Shown: positions 1 through 5,774 of the stretch, piece after piece | How positions within the stretch are numbered: position 1 is the first letter of the stretch | Layout: the number at the start of each line of letters is the position of its first letter | Assembly: GCA_024278725.1 (NCBI GenBank) | Contig: JAJRSQ010000243.1 | Span: forward strand, 1-8,353 | Source: Chloroflexota bacterium | GTDB lineage: Bacteria; Chloroflexota; Anaerolineae; 4572-78 | Reading direction: 5' to 3' | Length of the DNA stretch: 8,353 nucleotides | The notes under the pieces: model-generated | What the model saw: the letters and a program-made list of their open reading frames with translations, nothing else | Told to the model about the DNA's origin: nothing | Database searches by the model: none | Made by a program: the position numbers and the translations under genes

Positions 1-38
1 GCAGGGGCGATTTGCGAGCCGCTCTTACGCATTTTCAT

Positions 39-58
39 CCGGTTTTAACGAAAATCGG
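39..58. repeat. Small imperfect hairpin near the left edge
   Basis: Eight-base arms CCGGTTTT and AAAATCGG flank an AACG loop, with one G-T type mismatch. There is no T-tract, so terminator function for a gene left of the window is only a weak possibility. Confidence 0.3.
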
Positions 59-64
59 TGGCGT

Positions 65-94
65 TGTAGGGGCACGCTGCAGCGTGCCCCTACA
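65..94. repeat. Perfect 30-bp palindrome (dispersed-repeat type)
   Basis: Each half-site is TGTAGGGGCACGCTG and its exact reverse complement follows with no spacer, giving a 15+15 perfect palindrome. No run of T follows on either strand, so it does not look like an intrinsic terminator. Palindromes of this GTAGGGGCAC type are, from memory, frequent dispersed repeats in Chloroflexota and cyanobacterial genomes. Copy number here cannot be judged from one window. It lies about 80 bases upstream of the promoter at 172-200, between an unseen gene to the left and the SCP2 gene. Confidence 0.75.
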
Positions 95-171
95 TTTCCT
101 GCGCAAAGTATTGTTTGTCAAGCGACTTTGCAACAGCCCTGTCAATTCAAAAAGCATCTTGTGCATTTTTA

Positions 172-200
172 TTGACGGTTGCCCATCCCTTCGATATAAT
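172..200 (+). promoter_or_regulatory. Sigma70-type promoter driving the SCP2 / reductase / SDR run
   Basis: A -35 box TTGACG (172-177) and a perfect -10 box TATAAT (195-200) are separated by exactly 17 bases. The expected transcription start is near 207, leaving a leader of about 55 bases to the ATG at 263. No other candidate of this quality lies upstream of the three closely spaced + strand genes, so this is the likely operon promoter. Confidence 0.8.
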
Positions 201-262
201 ACCTGCAACAACCAATTTTTTGTACACACTTTCAAAACTCTATAGAAAAGGCAGGGACTGTT

Positions 263-694
263 ATGGCTGTATTTGAAAACGCCGCGCAATTTTACGATAC
301 CGTGGGCGAATTGATGGAACGCGCCAAAAAAGACCCCAACGTCGGACCCAAAATCGCCAAATCGAAGCTCATTCTCCAATTTCGATACACCGACCCCACC
401 GCATGCACCACCATCAACGCTAAAGGAAAACCCACCCAGCCCGATGCATTTGTGGACGTGATTCACGGCGACTGTGACCTGAAACCGGATGTAGTGATGT
501 CCATGAAAGCCGATGTCGCCCATGCCTTTTGGCACGGAAAGGTCAACCTGATGGCGGCGCTCTCCAAAAAAGAGATTGTCGCCAAAGGACCCATCCCCAA
601 AATTTTGAAACTGCTCCCCGCGATTAAGCCGCTGTACAGCGAATATCCGAAGCTGCTGGCGGAAAAAGGGTACGAAAACCTCATTGAAAAATAA
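263..694 (+). CDS. SCP2 sterol-binding domain protein (lipid carrier-like), copy 1
   Basis: A 143-residue protein that is essentially one SCP2 (sterol carrier protein 2) domain. In this fold a beta sheet packed on helices forms a tunnel for acyl chains or other lipids. Visible family features are the strand 'KSKLILQFRY' (about 33-42), the segment 'LKPDVVMSMKADVAHAF' (73-89), the helix around 'GKVNLMAAL' (92-100) and the strand 'EIVAKG' (104-109) followed by a leucine-rich helix. There is no signal peptide or membrane segment, so it should be cytosolic. The start is supported by GCAGGGA seven to thirteen bases upstream and by the promoter at 172-200. The stop lies nine bases before the next gene, which indicates cotranscription. 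It is a paralogue of the gene at 5373-5774. Family assignment is firm; the bound lipid is unknown. Confidence 0.85.
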   Translation: MAVFENAAQFYDTVGELMERAKKDPNVGPKIAKSKLILQFRYTDPTACTTINAKGKPTQPDAFVDVIHGDCDLKPDVVMSMKADVAHAFWHGKVNLMAALSKKEIVAKGPIPKILKLLPAIKPLYSEYPKLLAEKGYENLIEK

Positions 695-703
695 AGGCGG
701 AAT

Positions 704-2878
704 ATGGCTTCGATTGTAACGCTCCACTTTCGAGAGATTGCCCCCCACACTGAAACAATCTCGCTGTTGGGGCATGAAATTTCAGTGCGGCACATTGGCT
801 GCAACAAAAATTTAGACGAAATGGCAACGCACATCGCCGAACTGGACGGCACGGTGGATGCCATTGCCCTGCAAGGTATCGCCCGCACGTTGCGCCTCGG
901 CAAGCAAACCGTCCCCCACAGCATGACGCAACGATTGTTCACCATCGCCGAAAAAACGCCGGTGGTGGACGGTTCCGGCGTGCGAGCCACCATGGAACGC
1001 TGGGCGGTGCGCCTCGCGGCGGATGCCCAGCCGGGCATTTGGGCGCGCAAACGGGTGCTGATGGTTCCGCTGACCAACCATCACGGGTTGGCGCAGGCGC
1101 TGGGGCAATACACCGAACACGTCCGCTACGCCGATTCCATCGTCTTTTTCGCCCTGCCCGACCCCGTCGGCATGGGGCGCACCGGCACGCTGGCGACCAT
1201 CGCCAAACCGGCGCTGGCACAAATGAAGGATTTTACCTTCAACCGGATATTCCCGGCGGCGGGCACGGCAGGCGTTTCCCGCAGTGTCGCCCCGTTTGAA
1301 TGGGCGGATATTCTGGCGGGCGATATGGGCAGCATTCGCCGCTATGCCCCGTCATCTTTAAAGGGGAAATTAATCGTCGCCGAAACCGCCACCGATGACG
1401 ATATTGCCGACCTGACCGCGCGCGGCGCGCACGGCATCGTCACCGTCATCCCCCCACTGGGGAGCGCGCTGGCGCAACATTCCGCCGCCACCTTCGAGGC
1501 GTGTCTGGTCGCCATCCGCCCCGATAAAACCGTGCCGCTCACTGAAAACACCTATCTCAACCTGATGGCGGAACTGGAATGGCAGCCGGGCATCCGGTTT
1601 TTACAGCCCGAAAGCGCGAACATCAACCGTTTCGCTTTTGTGATTCACCCGCTCAGCGTCTCTTTCATTTCCAAACATCCCACGTTCCGGCTGGCGCGCT
1701 ATCTGCCCGACCGGCTGGTGGAATGGACGGCGGCATTCATCCCCCCGTTTTTTGTGAGCAAAATCAGAGGGATTGAAAGTCCCGCCACGGGGCAGAAAGT
1801 GGAAGGCTACCTCATCACTTTGGGGGCAACGCCGAAGGAACTGATGCGCCGCGATGCCGGTTTTGTGTACCGGCGGCTCATCCACGCCGCACGCATGGCG
1901 GAACGGTTCGGCGCGCGGATTATGGGGCTGGGCGCGTTCACCTCGGTGGTTGGCGACGCAGGCATCACCGTGGCGCAAAAAGCGGATATTGCCATCACCA
2001 GCGGGAACAGCCTCACCGTGGCGGCGACGCTGGAAACGGCGAAACAGGCAGTGGTGAAGATGGGTCTCCGGCTGGAAAATTCCGCCGACGCCAAAGTGAT
2101 GGTCATCGGCGCCACGGGTTCCATCGGCTCGGTCTGCTCGCGGCTGCTGGCGCAAGCCGTGCCGAACATCACCCTGGTTGCCCCGCGCCCCGAAAAGCTC
2201 ATCCAACTGAAGCGCACCATTGAAAGCGAATCGCCCGGCGCAAACGTCACCATCAGCACCAGCGCCGACGAATACGTCTCCGAATCGGACTTGATTGTGA
2301 CCACCACCACCGCGCTCAACACCCGCATCGTGGACATCACCCAGTGCAAACCGGGCGCGGTCATCTGCGATATTGCCCGCCCGCCGGACATCACCGCCGA
2401 AGAAGCCGCGCTCCGTCCCGACGTGCTGGTCATCGAATCGGGGGAAATTCTGCTGCCCGGCAAGCCCGATTTCGGGTACGATATTGGGTTGCCGCCGGGG
2501 GTGGCATACGCTTGTTTGGCAGAAACGGCACTGCTGGCAATGGAAGGCAGGTTCGAGGATTACACCGTCGGGCGCAATATTGACATGGCGCGGGTGAAGG
2601 AAATTTACCGGCTTTTCAAAAAACACGGCTTGCAACTTTCCGGCTTGCGCAGTCACGGGCATTTTTTGACGGATGAAGACATCGCCCGCAAACGCGCGCT
2701 GGCGGATGAGCTGCGCCGTCATCCCGAAAAACTGGCGGAGATTCAAGCGGCGCAACTCCCCTCGCGGCGGAAGAATACCGCGCAGCAAAACGGAAATATC
2801 GCCGGGATGGCAATCGCCGTCGGCGCGGCGGTGGGCGTTGTGGGCGGATGGATGCTGCGCCGAAAACGAAAATCATAA
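704..2878 (+). CDS. Two-domain protein: unassigned N-terminal domain fused to acyl-ACP reductase (AAR)-like domain, with C-terminal membrane anchor
   Basis: 724 residues. Residues about 308-640 resemble cyanobacterial long-chain acyl-ACP reductase, which makes fatty aldehydes from acyl-ACP with NADPH. Shared landmarks are 'GLGAFTS' (408-414), 'TSGNS' (432-436), the Rossmann loop 'GATGSIGS' (469-476), 'YACLAE' (602-607) and 'GRN' (623-625). Cys604 falls where Synechococcus AAR has its nucleophile Cys294 in 'FACFAE', so thioester reduction is chemically plausible. Residues 1 to about 300 are extra relative to the roughly 340-residue cyanobacterial enzyme. They carry 'TPVVDGSGVRATMERW' (85-100) and resemble, from memory, proteins labelled 'quinate 5-dehydrogenase' in Deinococcus-Thermus; I do not trust that name as a function. 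Residues about 697-717 form one hydrophobic, glycine-rich segment ending in 'RRKRKS', a likely tail anchor. The gene starts nine bases after the SCP2 stop. The substrate and product are inferred. Confidence 0.8.
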   Translation: MASIVTLHFREIAPHTETISLLGHEISVRHIGCNKNLDEMATHIAELDGTVDAIALQGIARTLRLGKQTVPHSMTQRLFTIAEKTPVVDGSGVRATMERWAVRLAADAQPGIWARKRVLMVPLTNHHGLAQALGQYTEHVRYADSIVFFALPDPVGMGRTGTLATIAKPALAQMKDFTFNRIFPAAGTAGVSRSVAPFEWADILAGDMGSIRRYAPSSLKGKLIVAETATDDDIADLTARGAHGIVTVIPPLGSALAQHSAATFEACLVAIRPDKTVPLTENTYLNLMAELEWQPGIRFLQPESANINRFAFVIHPLSVSFISKHPTFRLARYLPDRLVEWTAAFIPPFFVSKIRGIESPATGQKVEGYLITLGATPKELMRRDAGFVYRRLIHAARMAERFGARIMGLGAFTSVVGDAGITVAQKADIAITSGNSLTVAATLETAKQAVVKMGLRLENSADAKVMVIGATGSIGSVCSRLLAQAVPNITLVAPRPEKLIQLKRTIESESPGANVTISTSADEYVSESDLIVTTTTALNTRIVDITQCKPGAVICDIARPPDITAEEAALRPDVLVIESGEILLPGKPDFGYDIGLPPGVAYACLAETALLAMEGRFEDYTVGRNIDMARVKEIYRLFKKHGLQLSGLRSHGHFLTDEDIARKRALADELRRHPEKLAEIQAAQLPSRRKNTAQQNGNIAGMAIAVGAAVGVVGGWMLRRKRKS

Positions 2879-2889
2879 TGGGAAAAACT

Positions 2890-3879
2890 ATGGCAAAACA
2901 AACCATCGCCATCACGGGGATTGCCGGATACTGGGGCGAAAAACTGGCGGCGCGGCTGAAAGAAACCCATCGCATCGTGGGCATTGACACCCGCGCCCCC
3001 GACCTGCCCGACAGCGCAGATGTGTTCATCAAAGCCGATTTCGGCGCGCCGGAAATGGCGGACATCCTGCGCGAGCATCACATCGCGGCGGTGTGCCATC
3101 TGCCGCAGCATACCCCCACCGGCACATACGATATTCCCCGCACGGCGAAACTTTTTTCGGCGTGCGCGGCGGCGGGCGTGACCCACCTCACCCTCAAAAG
3201 CAGCGCGCTGGTGTACGGCGCGCGCGCGGACGCCCCGGCGATGCTCCCCGAAGAAACGCCCTTCCCCCCCACCGCATCCGACCCGATTGTGCGTAATTTG
3301 CGGCACGTGGAAGCCCTCGTCACCGATTTGCGCCGCGAAGCGTCGTCGCTGCGGGTGGCAGTGCTGCGCATGGCGCACGTCATCGGCGCGACGGTGGATA
3401 GTTTGACGGTGCGCTGGCTGTCCATGCCCGCGCCGGTCGCCTTGTTGGGCTTCAATCCGCTGCTGCAATTGTTGCACGAAAAAGACGCGGCGGACGCGCT
3501 GACACACGCCGTCGCCACCGCCGCCGAGGGGACGTTCAATATTGCCGCCGCCCCGCCCCTGCCCCTCTCGCGGGTGATTGCGCTGGCGGGCAAAATTCCT
3601 CTCCCCCTCCCGCACCCGATGGCATACAAACGGTATCAAGTTGAAAGCGGCAATCGCCGCCGCCGAAAGACCATCCCCCTGCACCCCGATTTTCTGCGCT
3701 ACCGCCTGGTGACCGATACCTCGGCGATGGAAGATGTGCTGGGATTTTATCCGGCACACAGCGCGGAAGAGAGCGTGCAGGCATTCCGGGAACAAAATTA
3801 TTTCCGCCAACTGTCCCCCGTCGATGCCGCCCGCGTGAAACGGCTGAAACAGTTGCAAAAAGATATTGATGGAGAGTAG
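2890..3879 (+). CDS. Extended SDR / NAD-dependent epimerase-like protein lacking the YxxxK motif
   Basis: 329 residues from ATG 2890. The N-terminus is a Rossmann fold with 'TGIAGYWG' (9-16). 'KSSALVYG' (103-110) carries the usual SDR serine, and 'LLHEKDAADAL' (194-204) and 'GTFNIAA' (214-220) are typical of extended SDRs of the UDP-glucose-4-epimerase-like group (cd05240 type). Where relatives have YxxxK, this protein reads 'DPIVRNLRHVE' (131-141). Tyr and Lys appear to be Ile133 and Leu137, so classic SDR catalysis is doubtful although nucleotide binding may remain. The start is ambiguous. ATG 2878 forms a TAATG overlap with the previous stop, and ATG 2848 overlaps it by 31 bases. I chose 2890 because the first beta strand begins immediately after it; coupling to the reductase gene is likely either way. 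The substrate is not identifiable. Context suggests lipid metabolism. Confidence 0.8.
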   Translation: MAKQTIAITGIAGYWGEKLAARLKETHRIVGIDTRAPDLPDSADVFIKADFGAPEMADILREHHIAAVCHLPQHTPTGTYDIPRTAKLFSACAAAGVTHLTLKSSALVYGARADAPAMLPEETPFPPTASDPIVRNLRHVEALVTDLRREASSLRVAVLRMAHVIGATVDSLTVRWLSMPAPVALLGFNPLLQLLHEKDAADALTHAVATAAEGTFNIAAAPPLPLSRVIALAGKIPLPLPHPMAYKRYQVESGNRRRRKTIPLHPDFLRYRLVTDTSAMEDVLGFYPAHSAEESVQAFREQNYFRQLSPVDAARVKRLKQLQKDIDGE

Positions 3880-3919
3880 CAATATCCCATGTGTAACCAT
3901 TGTTGAAAGCAACCGGATA

Positions 3920-4134
3920 GAACACAGATTTCGCAGATTTTTTAGATTTGCACGGATAATTTAGAAAATCGTATCTATACATGGGTGTCATTGCGAAGCC
4001 CGTAGGGCTGAAGCAATCCCCACTATTCAACCCGAAGATTGCTTCGCTTCGCTCGCAATGACATTTGTCACCCTGATGGCTGTATAGATACAAAAAATCG
4101 GTGAAAATCAGTTTCATCCGTACAATCTGCGTTC
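3920..4134. repeat. Nested imperfect inverted-repeat element (MITE-like) filling the intergenic gap
   Basis: The 349-base gap between genes at 3880-4228 is mostly this structure. Outer arms are GAACACAGATT (3920-3930) and AATCTGCGTTC (4124-4134), one mismatch. Middle arms GTATCTATAC (3971-3980) and GTATAGATAC (4082-4091) are perfectly complementary. Inner arms TGTCATTGCGA (3986-3996) and TCGCAATGACA (4053-4063) are perfect, with GAAGCAATC (4010-4018) and GATTGCTTC (4037-4045) inside. The inner unit belongs to a dispersed repeat type I recall from several bacterial phyla. AAAATCG occurs just outside or across the middle arms (3965-3971 and 4094-4100), which could be a target duplication or chance. 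No transposase is encoded. The rest of the gap, 4135-4228, has no promoter I would defend. Confidence 0.7.
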
Positions 4135-4228
4135 CATTTTGTTGTTTGATTGAAAGTTGTACATTGGCGTAGTAATGGGAAATTGGTGGCGAAAGTTGCG
4201 CCGCCAATCCCTTTGAAAGGACACAATT

Positions 4229-4789
4229 ATGGCTGAACAAACCGGCAGACAATGCGCCGCCACCACCAAAAAAGGAACTCGCTGCCGAAATTTTGCGCTG
4301 GCGGGTTCGGAATTTTGCCGCCACCACCAGCCCCAACCCGCCGCCGATGCGCCCTCGGACGCGCCACCGGCGGACGATTACGAGACGCTGCGCGCGCAGT
4401 TGATTGCTGAACTCGACGCGCTGGCAGAACGGGTGAGAGCCGTCACCCCGAATTATACCCCGCCGCCCTTTTCCATGCGCTGGGCGATGCGTTTGGCGGG
4501 CAAAACGATGCGCTCGCTGGCGGAACGCCGCCCGCGCATGCTGGCTCGGTTGCAAAATGCCATCGGCAGCGATTTGCTCGATGTGGACACGTGGAAAGGG
4601 GTGTGGTATATGCTGAATTACACCCTGGAATATCAGCGCGATTTTCTGAAACGGCGCATCACCGGCGAATATGAAACCGACGAATGGGGCATGGATTGGG
4701 AATTCGCTCAAGCCCTGCAACCGTTTATGGATTTTCTGTATAAAGTATATTGGCGCGTGGAAACGCTGGCAGTGGAAAATATCCCCTAA
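4229..4789 (+). CDS. Zinc-binding-motif N-terminal part of an interrupted acyltransferase-like gene
   Basis: 186 residues up to an in-frame TAA. Residues 9-33 hold a CX9CX10CX2H pattern (Cys9, Cys19, Cys30, His33) in the context 'QCAATTKKGTRC', like the DUF5763-type small zinc module. An alanine- and proline-rich linker follows (about 35-47), then a helical region with no recognised domain (about 48-165). The end, 'ETLAVENIP', matches the lead-in that normally comes directly before the first catalytic block of PlsC-like acyltransferases. The same frame continues after the TAA into that fold (4790-5365), so the two reading frames look like one gene of about 378 codons broken by one stop. Start ATG 4229 has GAAAGGA about six bases upstream. 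If the TAA is real and not read through, this product is a truncated protein with no acyltransferase core. Confidence 0.75.
   Translation: MAEQTGRQCAATTKKGTRCRNFALAGSEFCRHHQPQPAADAPSDAPPADDYETLRAQLIAELDALAERVRAVTPNYTPPPFSMRWAMRLAGKTMRSLAERRPRMLARLQNAIGSDLLDVDTWKGVWYMLNYTLEYQRDFLKRRITGEYETDEWGMDWEFAQALQPFMDFLYKVYWRVETLAVENIP
4787..4789 (+). other. In-frame TAA splitting the acyltransferase-like gene
   Basis: The codon lies between '...VENIP' and 'DGRVLLVG...', at the point where related acyltransferases read straight through. The frames before and after are identical, so this is a nonsense codon and not a frameshift. TAA terminates the other genes here (694, 2878, 5774 and the 5771 minus-strand gene), so general reassignment of TAA is excluded. 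One base change from GAA, CAA, AAA or TCA would create it. Confidence 0.85.
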
Positions 4790-4798
4790 GACGGGCGC

Positions 4799-5365
4799 GT
4801 GCTGCTGGTGGGCGATGCCGCCGGGCAATACCCGTGGATTGGGGCAATGGTATCCACCGCCGTCGCCACCGAACACCCCGATATGCGGCAGGTGCGCTCG
4901 CTGTACCGGCAGAAATTCGCCAGCATCCCCTTCTTTTCCGTCACCTTCGATAAAATGGGGCAAGCCCCCGCCAACATGGATAACGGCTCGCGGTTGCTGG
5001 CGCAGGATGAGATGGTGGCAGTCTATCCCGACGACAGCGCCGAAACGGGCATCTCATGGATGCAGGCGGCGCAAATGGCAATTGACACCGCCGCGCCGAT
5101 TGTCCCCGTCGCCATCATCGGCGTGGAAGGTTCGGACGCCGCCGCCAAACTGGCGCAAACGTCATCCGTGCCGGAAGCCTTCGCCCCGTGGATGAGCGTG
5201 CTGGGAAATGTGCCGCTCCCCACCCCGTGGAAGGTCGTTTTCGGCAAGCCCATCCCGGTGAATGGTCTGTCACCGGACACCGCCCAAACGCTGGCGCTGG
5301 TGACAACGGTGAAATCCGCCCTCGCCGAGCTGCGCAAAGCGCACATCCCCCATTTGGTCGCGTGA
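4799..5365 (+). CDS. PlsC-like acyltransferase-fold C-terminal part, catalytic motifs lost
   Basis: About 188 codons from GTG 4799, the first possible start after the TAA, with only weak purine signal upstream. It matches the core of a lysophospholipid-acyltransferase-like family. 'RVLLVGDAAGQYPWIGAMV' occupies block I, and 'NGSRLLAQDEMVAVYPDD' and 'APIVPVAIIGVEG' follow in order, ending with 'PTPWKVVFGKPIP'. Relatives carry 'NHSGxxPWDG' in block I. Here the His and Asp positions are Ala and Ile. The later 'PEG' is 'PDD', and the loop after it is about 15-20 residues shorter than I expect. Acyl transfer by the usual mechanism is therefore unlikely. It may be a lipid-binding pseudoenzyme, or a decaying pseudogene together with 4229-4789. 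No further stops interrupt it. The next gene starts seven bases after its stop, so the two are probably cotranscribed. Confidence 0.7.
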   Translation: MLLVGDAAGQYPWIGAMVSTAVATEHPDMRQVRSLYRQKFASIPFFSVTFDKMGQAPANMDNGSRLLAQDEMVAVYPDDSAETGISWMQAAQMAIDTAAPIVPVAIIGVEGSDAAAKLAQTSSVPEAFAPWMSVLGNVPLPTPWKVVFGKPIPVNGLSPDTAQTLALVTTVKSALAELRKAHIPHLVA

Positions 5366-5372
5366 GGTTTTT

Positions 5373-5774
5373 ATGCCGCCCTTCGCCAACACCGATGAAC
5401 TGTACCGCACCTTCGATGCCCTTTTCACCCGCTTGCGCGCCGAAAGTACCGCCACCCGCACCCTGCAAAAATCGAAGGTGGTCATCCAACTGACCTGCAC
5501 GCAGCCCGATGCCACCATCACCCTGAACGGGCGCAAATCCCCGCCGACCGCCACTTTCGGCGCACAAAAAATCCGCCCCGATGTCCAAATCGACATGGCG
5601 GCGGAAACGTTGCATCAGATTTTTTCGGGGGAACTTTCGCTGAAAAAAGCGATGAGCGGCAAGCAGGTGAGGGTCAAAGGCGCGGTCTGGAAAGCGCTTG
5701 CCCTGACAGATATTTTCGACCGAGGGAAGGCGCTGTATCCGGAAATTTTGCCGGAAATCGGCGCATCGGATTAA
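5373..5774 (+). CDS. SCP2 sterol-binding domain protein, copy 2
   Basis: A 133-residue single-domain SCP2 protein and a clear paralogue of the one at 263-694. Matching blocks are 'KSKVVIQL' (33-40) against 'KSKLILQF', 'IRPDVQIDM' (67-75) against 'LKPDVVMSM', 'SGELSLKKAMSGKQVRVKG' (85-103) against the equivalent helix-strand of copy 1, and 'LYPEIL' near the end against 'EYPKLL'. There is no signal peptide or membrane span. The start ATG 5373 follows GAGG at 5364-5367, which overlaps the preceding TGA, so translation is likely coupled to the acyltransferase-like frame upstream. Its own TAA overlaps the stop of the convergent patatin gene in a TTAA (5771-5774). The expected role is cytosolic binding or transfer of acyl lipids. 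The specific ligand cannot be read from sequence. Confidence 0.85.
   Translation: MPPFANTDELYRTFDALFTRLRAESTATRTLQKSKVVIQLTCTQPDATITLNGRKSPPTATFGAQKIRPDVQIDMAAETLHQIFSGELSLKKAMSGKQVRVKGAVWKALALTDIFDRGKALYPEILPEIGASD

Noticed and set aside
65..94. Intrinsic terminator for a gene left of the window
   Set aside because: The palindrome has no loop and no T-tract follows on either strand.
12..245. 77-codon + strand frame at the left edge
   Set aside because: It reads through the 30-bp palindrome and the promoter at 172-200 and has no ribosome binding site or domain.
206..250. Second promoter (TTGTAC ... TATAGA) in the SCP2 leader
   Set aside because: Spacing is about 15 bases and the -35 is poor, while the TTGACG/TATAAT pair upstream is far better.
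1601..2788. 395-residue open frame on the - strand inside the reductase gene
   Set aside because: Rich in His, Arg, Gly and Phe with no motif. The opposite strand encodes the well-supported AAR-like domain.
2743..3912. 389-residue open frame on the - strand over the SDR gene
   Set aside because: Shadow of the SDR gene. No domain pattern and no ribosome binding site worth noting.
3880..4228. CRISPR array or tRNA/ncRNA in the long gap
   Set aside because: The repeats are inverted and nested, not regularly spaced direct repeats. No tRNA cloverleaf pattern was seen.
4787..4789. TAA reassigned to an amino acid in this organism
   Set aside because: At least four other genes in the window end naturally at TAA, so general reassignment is not tenable. 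Local readthrough remains possible, but the CCC-TAA-G context is not a known readthrough signal.
3536..4963. 475-residue open frame on the - strand
   Set aside because: It runs antisense through the SDR gene, the non-coding repeat element and the zinc-module gene. Its translation has low complexity typical of a high-GC mirror frame and no recognisable domain.
4671..5195. 174-residue + strand frame spanning the TAA, as evidence of a frameshift
   Set aside because: Its translation is Pro/Trp/Arg-rich noise. The conserved acyltransferase residues continue in the original frame, so no frameshift is needed.
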